From NCBI GenBank assembly GCA_905221605.1, contig CAJNDS010002371.1:401678-465677 (forward strand): DNA of 64,000 nucleotides, in the 5' to 3' direction. The stretch is from Symbiodinium natans. Lineage: Eukaryota; Sar; Dinophyceae; Suessiales; Symbiodiniaceae. This document shows, piece by piece, positions 41,299 through 52,700 of this stretch. The position numbers were made by a program, and so were the translations under genes. Position 1 is the first letter of the stretch. Each line of letters begins with the position of its first letter. Below the pieces are notes generated by a model that had not been told where the DNA came from, made no database searches, and saw nothing but the letters and a program-made list of their open reading frames with translations.

Positions 41299-42096
41299 TT
41301 GGCTTGCGAGACTGTCGTCAGCACCATGGTGGAGGCCTCAGAGCTTAGAGATGCTTTGCCTGGCGTTTGCCAGAGCCGAAGTGGCAGCGTCGAGGTGTTG
41401 GTCTTCACACCAACGCCAAACACTGCGAGAAATGTCGGAGCTTGCCCAGCTCGTCTGCGGAAGCTCCAGCAATGGCGACGAGTGCCATGTGGACAAGGGC
41501 TTGCAGCGCAGGCAACATGCTTTCGAGAGAGTACCCGATTTGTCTTGGCCGCGGGCCTGAGGTCCAGGTCAAAAGCTGGATGTTTGTGCAATTTTGTGCA
41601 TGTACCATATGTACCCATGCAGAAGATTTTTCAGTCCTCACTTCGGTTACCGGTCGCATTGTCAGTGCTCATACGAGCAAGCACCGATACGCCCTTCCAT
41701 GACGTAAGGGGCGGACACGAACACTCAAACCTCGTAAGCGAAGGAACGCTTGCAAAGCAACACCCGCAAGTTGATGGAGCGCGCCACCGGCTTCTGAGTT
41801 TCTGTCTCCTGCGTGCCATCGGAGAGACCCAAAGCGACAACCAAGTCACAGCACCTTTTGAAGCCGAGGGTCTTACAACAACCAAAGGCCCCACCCCCGT
41901 CTGCTTACACGGTGGGTCAGAAGGTTTTAAGAGGTCCGAAGGGTGGTACAGTCGCAAAGGTTTCGGCGAGCCGAGTCCCAAAGAAGAAAGCTTCGGGATG
42001 CGATGCCCCAAAGTTCCATCGAGCCTTTTGATCCGAGCAGTTTGTATCGAAGTTCTAGAAAGAAAGCGAAGTGAACAGTTGAAGTACCTGCCCTGA
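41299..42096 (+). CDS. 265-codon open frame, unidentified
   Basis: The longest uninterrupted plus-strand frame in the window, ending LIRAVCIEVLERKRSEQLKY. Its length is unlikely by chance, but composition is uneven and competing phases look as good locally: 41246-41560 (MSAWLARLSSAPWWRPQSLE, TLREMSELAQLVCG) and 41813-42031 (lysine-rich, TVGQKVLRGPKGGTVAKVSA). One real gene with phase-changing introns is as likely as one long exon. The helical LA/FARA-like pattern in the 41246 phase vaguely recalls organelle RNA-binding repeat proteins; that is only an impression. Confidence 0.35.
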   Translation: MACETVVSTMVEASELRDALPGVCQSRSGSVEVLVFTPTPNTARNVGACPARLRKLQQWRRVPCGQGLAAQATCFRESTRFVLAAGLRSRSKAGCLCNFVHVPYVPMQKIFQSSLRLPVALSVLIRASTDTPFHDVRGGHEHSNLVSEGTLAKQHPQVDGARHRLLSFCLLRAIGETQSDNQVTAPFEAEGLTTTKGPTPVCLHGGSEGFKRSEGWYSRKGFGEPSPKEESFGMRCPKVPSSLLIRAVCIEVLERKRSEQLKYLP

Positions 42097-42471
42097 TTGC
42101 AGCCGAATTCTGCACGGGCTTTCCTGGAATCGGTAGAGCCGCCAGAGCCACAGAGCTTACCAGGGCTTACGACGTGCTCCGCGAGCGCACGTCGCGTTTC
42201 GTGGCCCCGCACCCGGCTGTGAATTGTGTTGCCACTTCTGCATCTCTTGGTGCTTTGAGCTTATCCTGGAGCTTAGAATAAGGTCGTGCTCGAGGCAAGG
42301 GAAGAGAGAAGCCGCTGCAGCTGTATAACGACATGGACAGGGGACGTTGGTATCGGAGTATAACAAACACCTACACCATGTTTTTGGGACGTGATGCATT
42401 CTACAATGCCCTATCGTTTGCTCTGTTGACCAGTCGGGCTCAAGAGAGTGGTGAGGGAGGGGGCATCAGCC

Positions 42472-42575
42472 ATGCCCTGCGCAGCGCGATCTGCGATGGC
42501 GCTTCTTCCGCGGGCCGGCTGCTCAGCATCAGAAAGCGCGGTAACTTGTGCGAAGCCTTGCGAAGCCGAGTTTGT
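42472..42575 (+). pseudogene. Frameshifted counterpart of the presequence-like exon (copy 2)
   Basis: This matches 35113-35205 with roughly one change in ten bases and one missing base in the CGAGCCCGGCTG stretch (here CGGGCCGGCTG). The frame from the ATG at 42472 therefore leaves the presequence-like reading after MPCAARSAMALLPRA. Unless splicing or another start rescues it, copy 2 lacks this N-terminus. Confidence 0.55.
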
Positions 42576-42579
42576 CAAG

Positions 42580-44248
42580 TTGATTTGTCAAGTCCATAGC
42601 CCATAACCATACCCCAAACTCCGTAAGCTCCCGACAACGGCGGCGCACAAACCACATCTAATCGCTCTGATGCGCCACCGAAGCTTCGACCGTTCGACAC
42701 GACCTGCAAAGGATCTCGATCTGAATCTGAGCCTTGATCAAAAGGTCCGTGTTGGGCCATTTACAGAAAGCGGTCGTATCCACGTTTCAACATATCCACG
42801 ATAAAAAGTCCCGCTATTGGTCCGCCAAAGTTTTCCAGGACTGCGAAAGAGGCCAGACTTGCATTCTCATACATGTCGAATTCCGTTTTGACGTATATAT
42901 CATAGTACGTAGACAGACAATCACACACTTCCCCCCCGTGAGCTGTTGGATATCATTACATTGGTACCTTGCAGCAGTTTCACGCAGCACCTCAATTGCT
43001 GCTTGCATGTCGAGATATTGCGAGTGGTGCTCCTGAGTAGTCGGACATCTGTTGCGCGTGCGCGCCATCGTGCCATCCTGAACTGGCATGTGCTGTAGTA
43101 TAGCATCTTTAAAAGTTGGAGACGGCACTGGCACTAGAATTGAGCTGTAGCGAAGGCCACCAGGTATTGTGCTTCTTTGGAGGACTTGAAGCTGCTCATG
43201 CCAACAACTACCACAGAACCCGGTCTGAACACACAAACATCAGACGATATCAGATGTATCTTGAGGAAGCAGCTTCGACATTTTCATGAAACCGTCAGCA
43301 ACACGGTGGAGTACGCTACCGGTAGACACAGCATCGAAGCATCATTCCCTGAGTGCGATTGCTGAAGCTTGTCTCTAGCTTGAACTGCCGATCGTGTCTT
43401 GCCCCACTTCAAGTGTGCTGAGATCGCGGAATGCCACATCTTTAAGATATGAGTACGAATATGTATATGATCCAACATGATCGATCCAGCAAATGCATTG
43501 TGTTTCGTTGACCTGCCTACGTGGGGTAGGCGTACAGTGCCACATGTTGCAGATAAAGAGAAACTGGCTGGGTGCTTGCCAGGCGGCGATTCCACTCCAG
43601 GCTCGGGTGTTGCGTTGGTTCTACAAGACAGCAGTGCATCCGCTGCATACCCGCTGTGGGCCTTTTCACGGTAGTGGGTCTCAGGTGCGGCATGCGTCCG
43701 GTCCTGCCCTTACAGAATATATGGTTCATCTGTTGTATGAAAGTCAGTTCCGACGCAGTTGCCTTCTTGAAGCTGTTGATGGTCCGGGCGCATGCATGCA
43801 GAGGGCAAAGAGTTGATGTCAAGGCATGGCGTCCGCTCCAGGCAGGATGGGGTAGGGAGTAGTGCCTGATTAGAAATTAGCAGCTTTCCTGCGTGTGACT
43901 TTGGCGCTGAGGGATAAGGTGGGGAGGGTGCTGGGATATGCCGGGGTCGAAGCCGTACCGCAACACCAATCAGCCCAAGAAAGATGGATATCGAAACTGG
44001 ATACGGGAATGATCGGTAACGTAACCGTATAATTCTGTGAAATGCAAGGAGGTGAAAGTACGAGTTGTCAGCAGGCTGTAATGTCCGTCAAAGGCCACTG
44101 CAAACATAGCAAAGTGGTGCAACTAGATGCAAAATGATGCGCAGAGAGCCTTGACCGCCGAGACAGGACTGTTGTGGAGAGCCTGGTGCCACCAGAATTG
44201 CCGGGAGACATTGGGAGAGATCCTACGACTCAGCTCCTGCCAAGCCAC
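42580..44248. other. Segment specific to the copy-2 side of the duplication
   Basis: About 1.67 kb lies here between the presequence-like relic and the duplicated DLST exons, where copy 1 has only about 260 bases. It carries several minus-strand coding-like frames. No terminal repeats or target-site duplication were identified at its edges by eye. Confidence 0.6.
42814..43236 (-). CDS. Minus-strand 140-residue open frame in the copy-2-specific segment
   Basis: Protein-like composition throughout (GGLRYSSILVPVPSPTFKDA, YLDMQAAIEVLRETAARYQC, NDIQQLTGGKCVIVCLRTMI). Two further minus-strand frames upstream (43284-43595 and 43517-43822) could be earlier exons of the same gene. Opposite in orientation to the surrounding gene array, which fits an inserted element, but no recognised transposase or polymerase motif was seen. 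Confidence 0.38.
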   Translation of the reverse strand: MCVQTGFCGSCWHEQLQVLQRSTIPGGLRYSSILVPVPSPTFKDAILQHMPVQDGTMARTRNRCPTTQEHHSQYLDMQAAIEVLRETAARYQCNDIQQLTGGKCVIVCLRTMIYTSKRNSTCMRMQVWPLSQSWKTLADQ

Positions 44249-44254
44249 GGGCAG

Positions 44255-44364
44255 GTCTCCGTGCAGCGTTTGCCCGCTTGGCCGCTGAGCGGCTTGGTCT
44301 TCCACCAGAGGCCCGCGGCTTACAGGGCATGCTTGAGCATGGCCGTACGTGGGCACCTGCTTGT
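44255..44364 (+). CDS. Conserved exon of unknown assignment (copy 2)
   Basis: Same protein sequence as 35469-35578; the three substitutions seen in its first 60 bases are all at third codon positions. See the copy-1 entry for why the phase was chosen. Confidence 0.45.
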
Positions 44365-44459
44365 GCCTTGTGCGCCTGCAACTCTGCATCCACCATCTCA
44401 CCGAATGCCCCCCTTTGTCGCGGCTTTATAATGCTTTGTTTGTCTGTGTCTTGACACAG

Positions 44460-46276
44460 CAGCTCAGGTCCCGGCAGCTCAGGCCTCTGCAGCAGCGTCG
44501 GTTGCATCTGCGCCATCCGTGGTGACGGTCGGGGAGGCACATGTCGTCAATCTGCTCGTAGAGTCCTTGAGAAGTGTGACTTCTACTGTCTACTGTCTCT
44601 GTCAGGGCTGCACGGAGAGAAGGGTGCCGGTGTCTTTCGTCCGACAGCGCGTCATGAAACGGTTAAAAGCTGGAAGCTGAGCGATCCATGCAGAGCTGCA
44701 AGAGCACAAGGGCGCAGCAGACATCCGCTGAGTGAGATGAGGAGACACAGAACACTGCGGCACTGCTCTCCACTTTTCAGGCCGCTGCTGTTGCTGCAGC
44801 AGATGACGCTATTGCAAGTCCATTTCCCCGCCTTTTGCTGTCAGGAGGTGGACATGACAGCTGCGCTGAGGCTGCGCTCCAAGTACAAGGCCCCAGCAAT
44901 GAGCGCCCAACGCCAGCGCGGGCTTTCGGCAGACCATGCTGTGAGCAGCGCTCTGCCTGGGGCAGGACATGTTCCAGAAGCTGCATGGACCACAGCTGGG
45001 AATGCTGTCGCTTATCGTCAAGGCCATCCCAAGCAAACCTGCCATGCAAAGCATGACAAAGCTACTGCAAGCGATCGCGATGGCCAGGCCAGCTGCTTGA
45101 CGATCGCTGAGGCCATCATCTTAGCTTGGACTGTGTTCTCTCTTCATCCCATCTTCATCCCCCTTCAGTTTCATCGGTGTCGTGCAGGTTCCGGGTGTGA
45201 ACGCGATCATTGATGACGGGACCGCTGCTTGCTGTGGGGTTCACACTGGTGTCTATGCCCTGGAAGCACCAGCTGCACCAGCTAGAAAGAGTCCCCTGTG
45301 ATACTAGAATCCCCTTTGCTAGTTCAGACGGAGTTCAAGAGGACCAAGGAGACCGTCTGGCGAGACTATGCTCGAGCCTTGGTCTGACCTGTACATGCCC
45401 ATGTACTCACCCTCGGCTCTCTTCTCGGCATGTCCCCGTCTTCTCATTCAGACTCATTCAGTGCGGAGGTGGACATCAGCATCCCCATTCCCAGCCCGCG
45501 GGGCATCATCGCGTGCACCTTGAGGGACGCCCATTCGATGTCGATCCGGGACATGGAGCACGAGATTGCAGGGTGCCCTTGCTGACCAGTTTCTGTGAAG
45601 TTGAGCTGTCGCCGTCAGATGCAGTCAGTGCATGGAATGTGAAGTGGCAAAACGGCAGCCCTCGGCAGGCTGACAGATCGAGCTGCACGGGACGAGCTGT
45701 GTGTTGAGGACCTGAGCCAATCGACCTTCGGCATCGTGGATGCCGGCATAGCCGGGGGAATGCTTGGCACTGGCATCATGTGCGCCCGCCCCCCTCGCAG
45801 GGACTGCTGTGAACCTTGAAGTGCGTTGAGATTTGCAGCCGCAAGTGTGCCTGCAGAAACTACCCGCAGAGCGCGTCCATGGGCGGGGAGCTTGGAGCAA
45901 GCCGACGCTGAGGACTTCCCCAGCACAGAAACAGACGTCCATCATCGTGTCAGGAACCAATGCGGTCAAGGGACGCGTAACGGTGGTGGATGGCAAAGTT
46001 GAAGCTCGACCCATCATGCCTGCCTGGCAGATGCTGTTGACCATGTTGACCCACGATGTGCAGAGCGAGTCTTGACATGTCTTGACCAGTGCCAGGTTCA
46101 CCTCCTTGACCTACGACCACCGCCTGGTTGATGGCCGTGAGGCTGTCACGTTCCTCTGCAACGTCCGAGACAAGCTGCAGGACGCCTGTGGCGCGGGGGT
46201 TGAAAGGGGCCAGTTCCTGAAATGCGCGTGCGGCCGCCCTGGGCAGGATCCCGCCCGCATGCTCCTGGACCTCTAA
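44460..46276 (+). CDS. DLST: Dihydrolipoamide succinyltransferase, copy 2, linker and catalytic domain
   Basis: All catalytic exons of copy 1 recur at +8786: 44606-44668, 44742-44780, 44845-44889, 44966-45022, microexon 45088-45111, 45188-45219, 45342-45369, 45469-45572, 45669 on, and one ending at 46017. The last two are 46096-46180 and 46247-46276. Protein sequence is the same as copy 1 wherever compared, including the HxxxDG motif (YDHRLVDGREAV). The gene ends in TAA instead of TGA, with LLDL conserved. The last two introns differ from copy 1 by substitutions and small indels while the exons stay intact, so purifying selection on both copies is plausible. Its presequence-like upstream exon is frameshifted, so localisation or expression may differ. 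Also lacks a visible lipoyl domain. Confidence 0.88.
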
Positions 46277-46942
46277 GGTGCGCTCGTGTTTTCCTGCCGA
46301 GGTTTTCAATGGCTTGCAGTTTGCAGTTTTTTGCTTTTTGGTTACACTACTTCTGGACAAGTCAAGGCTGCAAACAAGCAGCCAGCTGATGCCCCTCACT
46401 TTCATAATCTTTCATACATGGACGAATACGGACATAACATGCACCGAGGTAGGCAAGGCTTACTGTGCAGCATGTGACAGCTGTCGAAGCACGACTCGAC
46501 GTAGACGCCGACTTGCCCTGGAACCCAGGGGTAGCTTGTGTGACTTCAGTTGGGGTCATGTAAGGCTGCTAGTCATTGTTCAGGCAGGTGTGCCACAGAG
46601 TTCAGTGCGGTACCTCCCTGCTTTAAGTGGTTACTGGGGCTCTTTGACCTTACCTTACTCTTTGGCACCAGGAAAAGCTGTGGTCTGCCCCTCGCTCACC
46701 TCCACCAAATCGCATTGCGTATTGCAAAGCTAAGCCTGCTCAGACGCTGTCCAGCACATCCTGGCACCCGTGGTGTCACGCCTTCTCCGTCTGGACACGA
46801 TACCCTTGCATGGGTTTGGGTTGGCATGGGTTTGCATGGGTTCCACGCATGGGTTCCACTGTCCACGCATTCGACGCATGGGTTCCACACATGCATGCCT
46901 TGTAAGCGCTTCGCGCACCTCCTCGGCAGTCGGGTCGGCCCA
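46277..46942. other. Interval between DLST copy 2 and the TrmH-like gene
   Basis: No supported gene. A short repeat of CATGGGTT / TTCCACGCATGGG units lies at 46805-46885. Confidence 0.45.
46805..46885. repeat. Short repeat of CATGGGTTTG / ACGCATGGGTTCC units
   Basis: About six imperfect 11-17 base units containing GCATGGGTT. The same pattern makes complementary open frames on the minus strand. Confidence 0.7.
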
Positions 46943-48888
46943 GCGCATTGATGAGGGTGATGAACACAGGCTGCAGAGGCTGAGGCTACGTGAAGCTCAC
47001 ACAGCCAAGCCGCCGCTGAAACGACAAAGGCGTCGTGAAGGCGTCGTGAAGGAGCTCAGGCTGCAGTTTCTGCAGCCGCGTCCGTGAAAAGTGGCTGTTG
47101 CATCCTTGGTTAGGGGTTCCCCTGGTCCGCTTGTTCCGGACGCCTGGATGATGCAACCCTGCACATGTTCATCATTTTTCTAGATTGTATTTAATTGACA
47201 CCAAATGGCCAGTCATCGGCAATTTTTCAGGTGGACATCGCATTGCAGCTGCGCCGGTTGGCGACCAATCTGCGCCAGCTGAAGACTAGAGTTCATTACA
47301 AGATCTCACACGAGCTGCGCGGCAATGAATGTCAACGCAAGTTGTGCAAACCGCATGTCCCTTACGCTGTTGGATCGCTTTGAGTGCCCTGGAAAAGCAA
47401 TGTGCATGCAGCCGCCATTGGCGTTCTTGCTTGAGCTTTTGACTTGATTTCGCAGCGCGGTCTGCAGATTCATGTGGTCTGCCAGGGAGTTCGAAACTCT
47501 GCCAACCAGCAGATGATCCTGCGTACATGTGAAGCTCTTGGCATCCAGGACAGGAGATGCGAAATATGCGAAATCCGCTGCTGTAGTTCAAGCGGCAGCG
47601 TCATGCAGCATCACACGCAGTGTCATCATTAGTGTCACGAAAGGAGGTATGGCTTGTGCCACCACCTTCGGGTGCCAAGTATCGGGCCACGATGGTCCGA
47701 TCCCGTCATGCTTCCAGAGGTGCTGAAAGGCCGAATTATGCTTGTTCCCTTCGACAGTATCGTTCCCGCCGTTGTCTGTGATTCATTCAAGCGTGCCCGA
47801 AATCAGCTACCTCACGTGCAGGTTTCTGACGCTGCGGCGATTCGCCAGTGTGGAGGCTGTGTTGTAAAGCTCGCAGGAGTTTTTCAATTGTCAAGCATGG
47901 TTTAACCTGGTCTGGCGAGGAAGTGGCTGCATGCTGCAAAGCAGAAGCTCGTGAGCTATGGGCTTCCTACTGCCCCCCCAGGCGAGGGCAGACTTTGAAC
48001 GTCTTTTCAAGCAAAATGCAGTGGTCTCAATGCAGTGGTCTTTGTGCGCTTTGTGCACTTGCGCCGCAAGCTGTGGCGAGGACGAAGGTGAGCGCTCCAT
48101 CTGCTCCTGCCTTGGCAGTACCTTTGGTTCGCGGGCCGCGGCCTATGATGGCCTTTGTGTTCAATCACAGCCCGCAGTCATCAGCTGTAACAGAGCTGTC
48201 ACTATGCGTCCAGCTGGTCATGCTCTCGGTGCCCTTAAGGTCGGTGCCGTCTCCGCTACCGCGGCTGGCATTGGTGTGGCCCATTGCGGCTGGCGTTCAC
48301 TGTTGTTCACTGCTATTTGGCATGCCGTTAAGGTCCTCGGTACAGAAGGAGATGGGATTTCAGCAGACATGCTGAGAAGTGCAGATCTCGCCGTGCGCTA
48401 CTAAATGTCTGTTTGCTCGTTGCGGTGGGCTGTCTCTTAAGTCAAGTGGCTCAAGGTGTTTATACCAATGTATGGTTTCATGCAGTCCCTGAATGTGGCC
48501 GTGCAGAGCTTATCGTGAGCATTTGGACATGTCATTGTCTGCAGGGAAATGTCGCAGCAGTGTGGTGAGCTCCAGGTGGCTTGCGGAATGCTACTTCAAC
48601 GACTCTTCGACCTTTGTCCGGAAGCAAGGGGGGCCATCTTGCCACATTGCAAACCCGTGAATGATGCACGCGACGCGCTCCGAATTTGCCAGGACATCCC
48701 TCCGATGTTTCAAGAACATCTGGCGATCAGCTCATTTGCTGGGCATGGTGTGACTAAGAGATTTTGCAAGCAATGGGCTCATGGGATCACTGGTGCAGGC
48801 TGCGAGGCTGCAGCATCTGCGCCCGGCCAGAGGTTGTGAGGATGATTACGAGAATGATGGTGAGAATGACAATGACACCGATTCCTGA
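46943..48888 (+). CDS. trmH: TrmH/SpoU-family RNA 2'-O-ribose methyltransferase (SPOUT fold)
   Basis: The enzyme methylates ribose 2'-OH in tRNA or rRNA using S-adenosylmethionine. The three SpoU motifs appear in order in separate exons. Motif 1 is in 47456-47548 (QGVRNSANQQMILRTCEALG). About 48118-48156 ends RPMMAF and joins 48333-48389, which carries motif 2 (VLGTEGDGISADMLRSADL). Exon 48456-48500 carries motif 3 (VFIPMYGFMQSLNVA), and 48576 on continues VACGMLLQRLFDLCPEARG. Junctions are phase 0: GT-AG (48156/48333), GC-AG (48389/48456), GT-AG (48500/48576). Upstream exons 46943-47070 (basic, KPPLKRQRRREGVVKELRLQ) and 47231 on (VDIALQLRRLATN) probably encode the N-terminus. Exons between 47549 and 48117 and the C-terminus are unresolved; an acidic tail ending at 48888 (CEDDYENDGENDNDTDS) is the best candidate end. 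Substrate RNA and compartment cannot be told. Confidence 0.85.
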
Positions 48889-49721
48889 GAACCTGCTTCG
48901 GAGGATAGCTCCAAAGTGTAATTTCCTCGTCAGAACTGTACAGATTGGCATGGTGCTCGGACTCGGACCATGTACAGAGGGCTCTCGGAGTCATGATTCC
49001 GGCTGGAGCACTCTTGTTTCAGCCCCAGGCTCCTCGTAACGTCGTGCTCGTCTCTCAGAGATGTGATGCCTGTGTAGTTGCTAGCTTGCGCGCCTCGTGC
49101 GCCTCTGCGGGCCTCCCTGTGCCACACAAAATCGACGGCAGTTTCTTTGGGGATCTTGACAGGCGACACACTGCACGGGGTCAGTTAAGGGATTCCGGAA
49201 CACAAAAAGCACACCCACACCGAATGAGGCCTAAAAGCAAGGAGGCATGGTTTCTCAAAGTGGCTGTGCTTCGGCCGGATTGGCAGACCAGTCTGCAGCA
49301 TCATGATATTCAAGGATCAGCCGCAAAAATGCATCCTTGCTGTTCTAATCGCTCCAGCCAGATATCGCAGGTTCCGATGTGGCTACGTCAGTCTTCAAGT
49401 GAAGGAATACTCACTAGGCTCACGCAGGCTTTGCGAAGTGGTGCTCCAAAGGTTTTCACAGGGGGCTGCAAAAGATTGCAGTGGGTTGCAGTGGGTCGAC
49501 TACGACCCAAGTCACAATGAATTCCTATCGCAAATGTTGTGACTCTGTCAGCTGCTCTCCGCAAGCTTAGCAATCTGAGTACTTCTGAAGTCAAAGAGGA
49601 TGCTTGCACCAGCTTGCACTGGCACCAGAAGGCCGAAAGGATTCGAGAGTGGACCATGCGGGCCCTGTACTGAACTAAAAAATGTAAAGAGCTCTGCGCG
49701 TAACCGGACAGTCATTCGGCC
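48889..49721. other. Interval between the TrmH-like gene and GOS28
   Basis: A plus frame 48945-49520 (191 codons) includes a coding-like piece (CVVASLRASCASAGLPVPHK, then IDGSFFGDLDRRH) but nothing confirms it. Otherwise nothing is supported. Confidence 0.35.
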
Positions 49722-52700
49722 ATGGCATCTTGGGAGTCGCTGAAAGCTAGGGCCAAGGCAGGTAGAATCGGTAGAAGCTGGTGAGATGCAACGCGTTGTG
49801 TCTTGCAGGCCCTGAAATCTGAGCTAGACACCAAGATGCAGGACGCTTGTGATGTTTTACTTCAGGCAGATGGTGACGGATGCGTTGTCAGGATCTTGGA
49901 CGCTTAAACAAGCGCCTCAGCACAGCAACCGCATCGACACCAGCAGACCGTGTGGCAGAGCTCGATGGGTGTGGCCGTCCCGCTTAGAGGGATGACGTCA
50001 ACACTCCGATGACACTAAGACACTAAGACTCCCAGTTGTCGAGAACTGCTACAGCTCGCGACTGGTGCTTCTGGGTTCCACATGGTGGCTTCAGATTTTT
50101 CTTGTGACTCCACAAGCCCGGTTGAGCTTCCTGTCAGGCAGATTAAGCTGGTTGTCAGCTTGCGGGAGGAGGCTTCTCTGCACGAACTCTGGAGCTTGTG
50201 TGTGTATGTCTGTCTGTGCAGAAACTGGCAAACGCAGGTTGAGAAGGGTCTGGGTCAGCTGGAGGACAGTTAAACACGGTGCATGTGCATACATTTGACA
50301 TGTTCCACAGAGGACGCGAGCGAGTCCCTCGCAAATGTGGCTGCGACGAGCGCCCAGGCGGCCCAAGCCGCGCGCTTCCGTGAGACCCACCAGGTGTGGC
50401 ACGGCTCGTCAGACCTTCTCAAGAGACGGAAATCGTGCTGTATGGCAATGTGTGTGGCCTTCGCATGGCAGGAGATGCTTCGGGACTTCAAAAGAGTGGC
50501 CCAAAGCATTGACCAACAGTATCAGCATGCCAGGCAATTTGCCGCACACTTTTGTAAGTCTCGCAGAGTCTTGCCTGTATCTTATTCGTCATGTCAGGCT
50601 GCTACCACAGGCCAGAAACAATCGGCTTTCAACTCAGGGATCATTGGGTTTCACGGATTTCCACGGCTCAGCTGCGAAGATCCTCTGACAGCTAAGGTCG
50701 AGTGTCGCTCTGGCACGTGCTTATCTTAATGATGGTGTCAGGGCATCAGCTCCACATGCAAGGATGACGCCGAGGATGGATTGATGCGAGAACGTGACTT
50801 GCCTTTCTCGGAGTTGATCAACATTGTGGCCATAGTTCTTCTCCATGTCGTCATGGCGTGTCTATTTGTCCAAGACGTCGAAGCTGTCAGGAATGGGTTT
50901 GAGCTCCTCTTTGTCCATGGCAGATGAAATCATTGGCCAAGCTAGCGCCACTCGCGACATGTTGATGAACCAGCGCAGTGCCGTGCACCCAGAGCCTTAT
51001 TTGGCAAGCTCGGGATGCAGAGAATCCATTTGTTGCGAGACTGCTTCCCCGGTTCCCTGGTCCTTTTTTTGGTCCCCTTGGCCTGGTCCCTTGGCCTGGT
51101 TCCCTTGGTCCTTTGGGTTCCCGCCGTCCACCACCGTTTTGGCAGGCTTTATGTGAATACTTGCGTAAATTGAATGAGCAACTCCATGTAACACTTTCTC
51201 GGGAATTTGGAGGCCAGGATGTAACTAGTTGTCTAAGTTCTGACTGAGAAGCGAAATCGTTAAACTATTACATCCAGGCATGCAGATCCTAGAGTTCTTC
51301 GGGATTCAATGCATGGACTCCATGGTTTAGTATATTCTAGAAAAAACAAGAAGCTTGTGTTCTTTGTCATGCAGTTCTTTGCGACTCGTAGCTACTTTGT
51401 CTTTTGTAGTCAATAAACTTACTGGAAAGTATAAGATCGGGAGGGCTGCAGTTATTTACACAAGTACTGGACATTTCTCGCTGCCTCTTATTCAGAATAA
51501 CAATGCTTAGACTGTTGAATCCGGGCCTCCGCATCCTGGAGTTTCAGGAATCTGTTGGTTGAGAAGCACAATAGTCAAGCGCATGTCTTTTTTTGCCATG
51601 AGGTTTCTCAAGAACAGGGGCCGCTAGGCACCAGGAATCAAGAACCACGAGTTCCGGCATCTTGGGGCCTTGGTTCGTGGGTCCAGTGGGTCCTTGAGTT
51701 CAAACCTTTTCTCGTGGCAAGTACGTGGCAGGTAACAACTCTAATCCACAATCAAAACCGGGCTGAGCCAAGAATCTACGGTCAAGAGTTCCTTGCATCC
51801 TGATTCTTGGTTCGTGGTGCCTGGGCCATTTTGGTCCCCTATATCTTATCCACTTTTCCCATCACTCCAAATGCAGATTGCCCTCGACAACCTATCTTGT
51901 ATAATGATACGCCCTTTCAAATGATGGAGATTGTCCGGAAGTATCCGGTAGTCCTCAGCCTATCATGCTTATAATGTGCCCCTTGACTATTCTGTTCTTT
52001 TTTTCCATCGTCGCTCGTAAAGAACGCATGGTCTTGTATCTCCCGTGATCAAATCACTGCTTATGCTTTTTTCCCTAATACACATGGTTATCGCACGACA
52101 GAGCTAGGATCAGAAGAGCTGCATGCCCGAAGATGGTTGGCTCATAAAAACTTACAGCAGTGTTTTGAAGCATGTGCAGGGCTCTGAAGCATGTGCATGG
52201 ACGGCGGTTCATGCCAAAGACGTGAAGTTCTGCGTCGTTCGGCAAACCAATTTGCTGATGAGAAGGGACCCTGTGACACAATGTAACGTTACTACGATGG
52301 ATGTTGACAGCTATAGTACATTGAAGCAGGGTTTATATTACTGGTTTTGGTGACTGTATATAAGGTTCCTTTTGACAATTGGGGAGTGTATATACCTGGT
52401 GTCCTTTTGGGGATACAAGAAAGATATACCCTACTTCACATGATTATAACCAGTTCTGATTAGTTGGGTAAATGTCGAAGTAAAGCCCGCGGGGATAGCA
52501 AGGCCGGGCTCCAAGATGTAAGATTTTCATAGTTCGTAGGGCTTTGGCTACTAAGTCAGTGAGGGATGAGCCATTCATCGGATCTTGATCTCAACGTCGG
52601 TCGACCCAAGGCCTCAACTGAAACAAATATACGCAGAGTTGTCGCAATCCATTGCAATCCCTTTGTACAGCGGAATCGACATGGAATAGAATGCCACAAT

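Larger units (their letters stand above)
44249..46276. repeat. Segmental duplication, copy 2
   Basis: Second copy of 35463-37490. Homology starts at GGGCAG before the exon at 44255 and ends right after the DLST stop, where copy 1 has four extra bases (GAGA) and then unrelated sequence follows. Confidence 0.95.

Noticed and set aside
48447-48455. TGGCTCAAG as a second spliced-leader relic
   Set aside because: Homology places the 3' splice site of a TrmH intron exactly at its final AG, so it is intron sequence.
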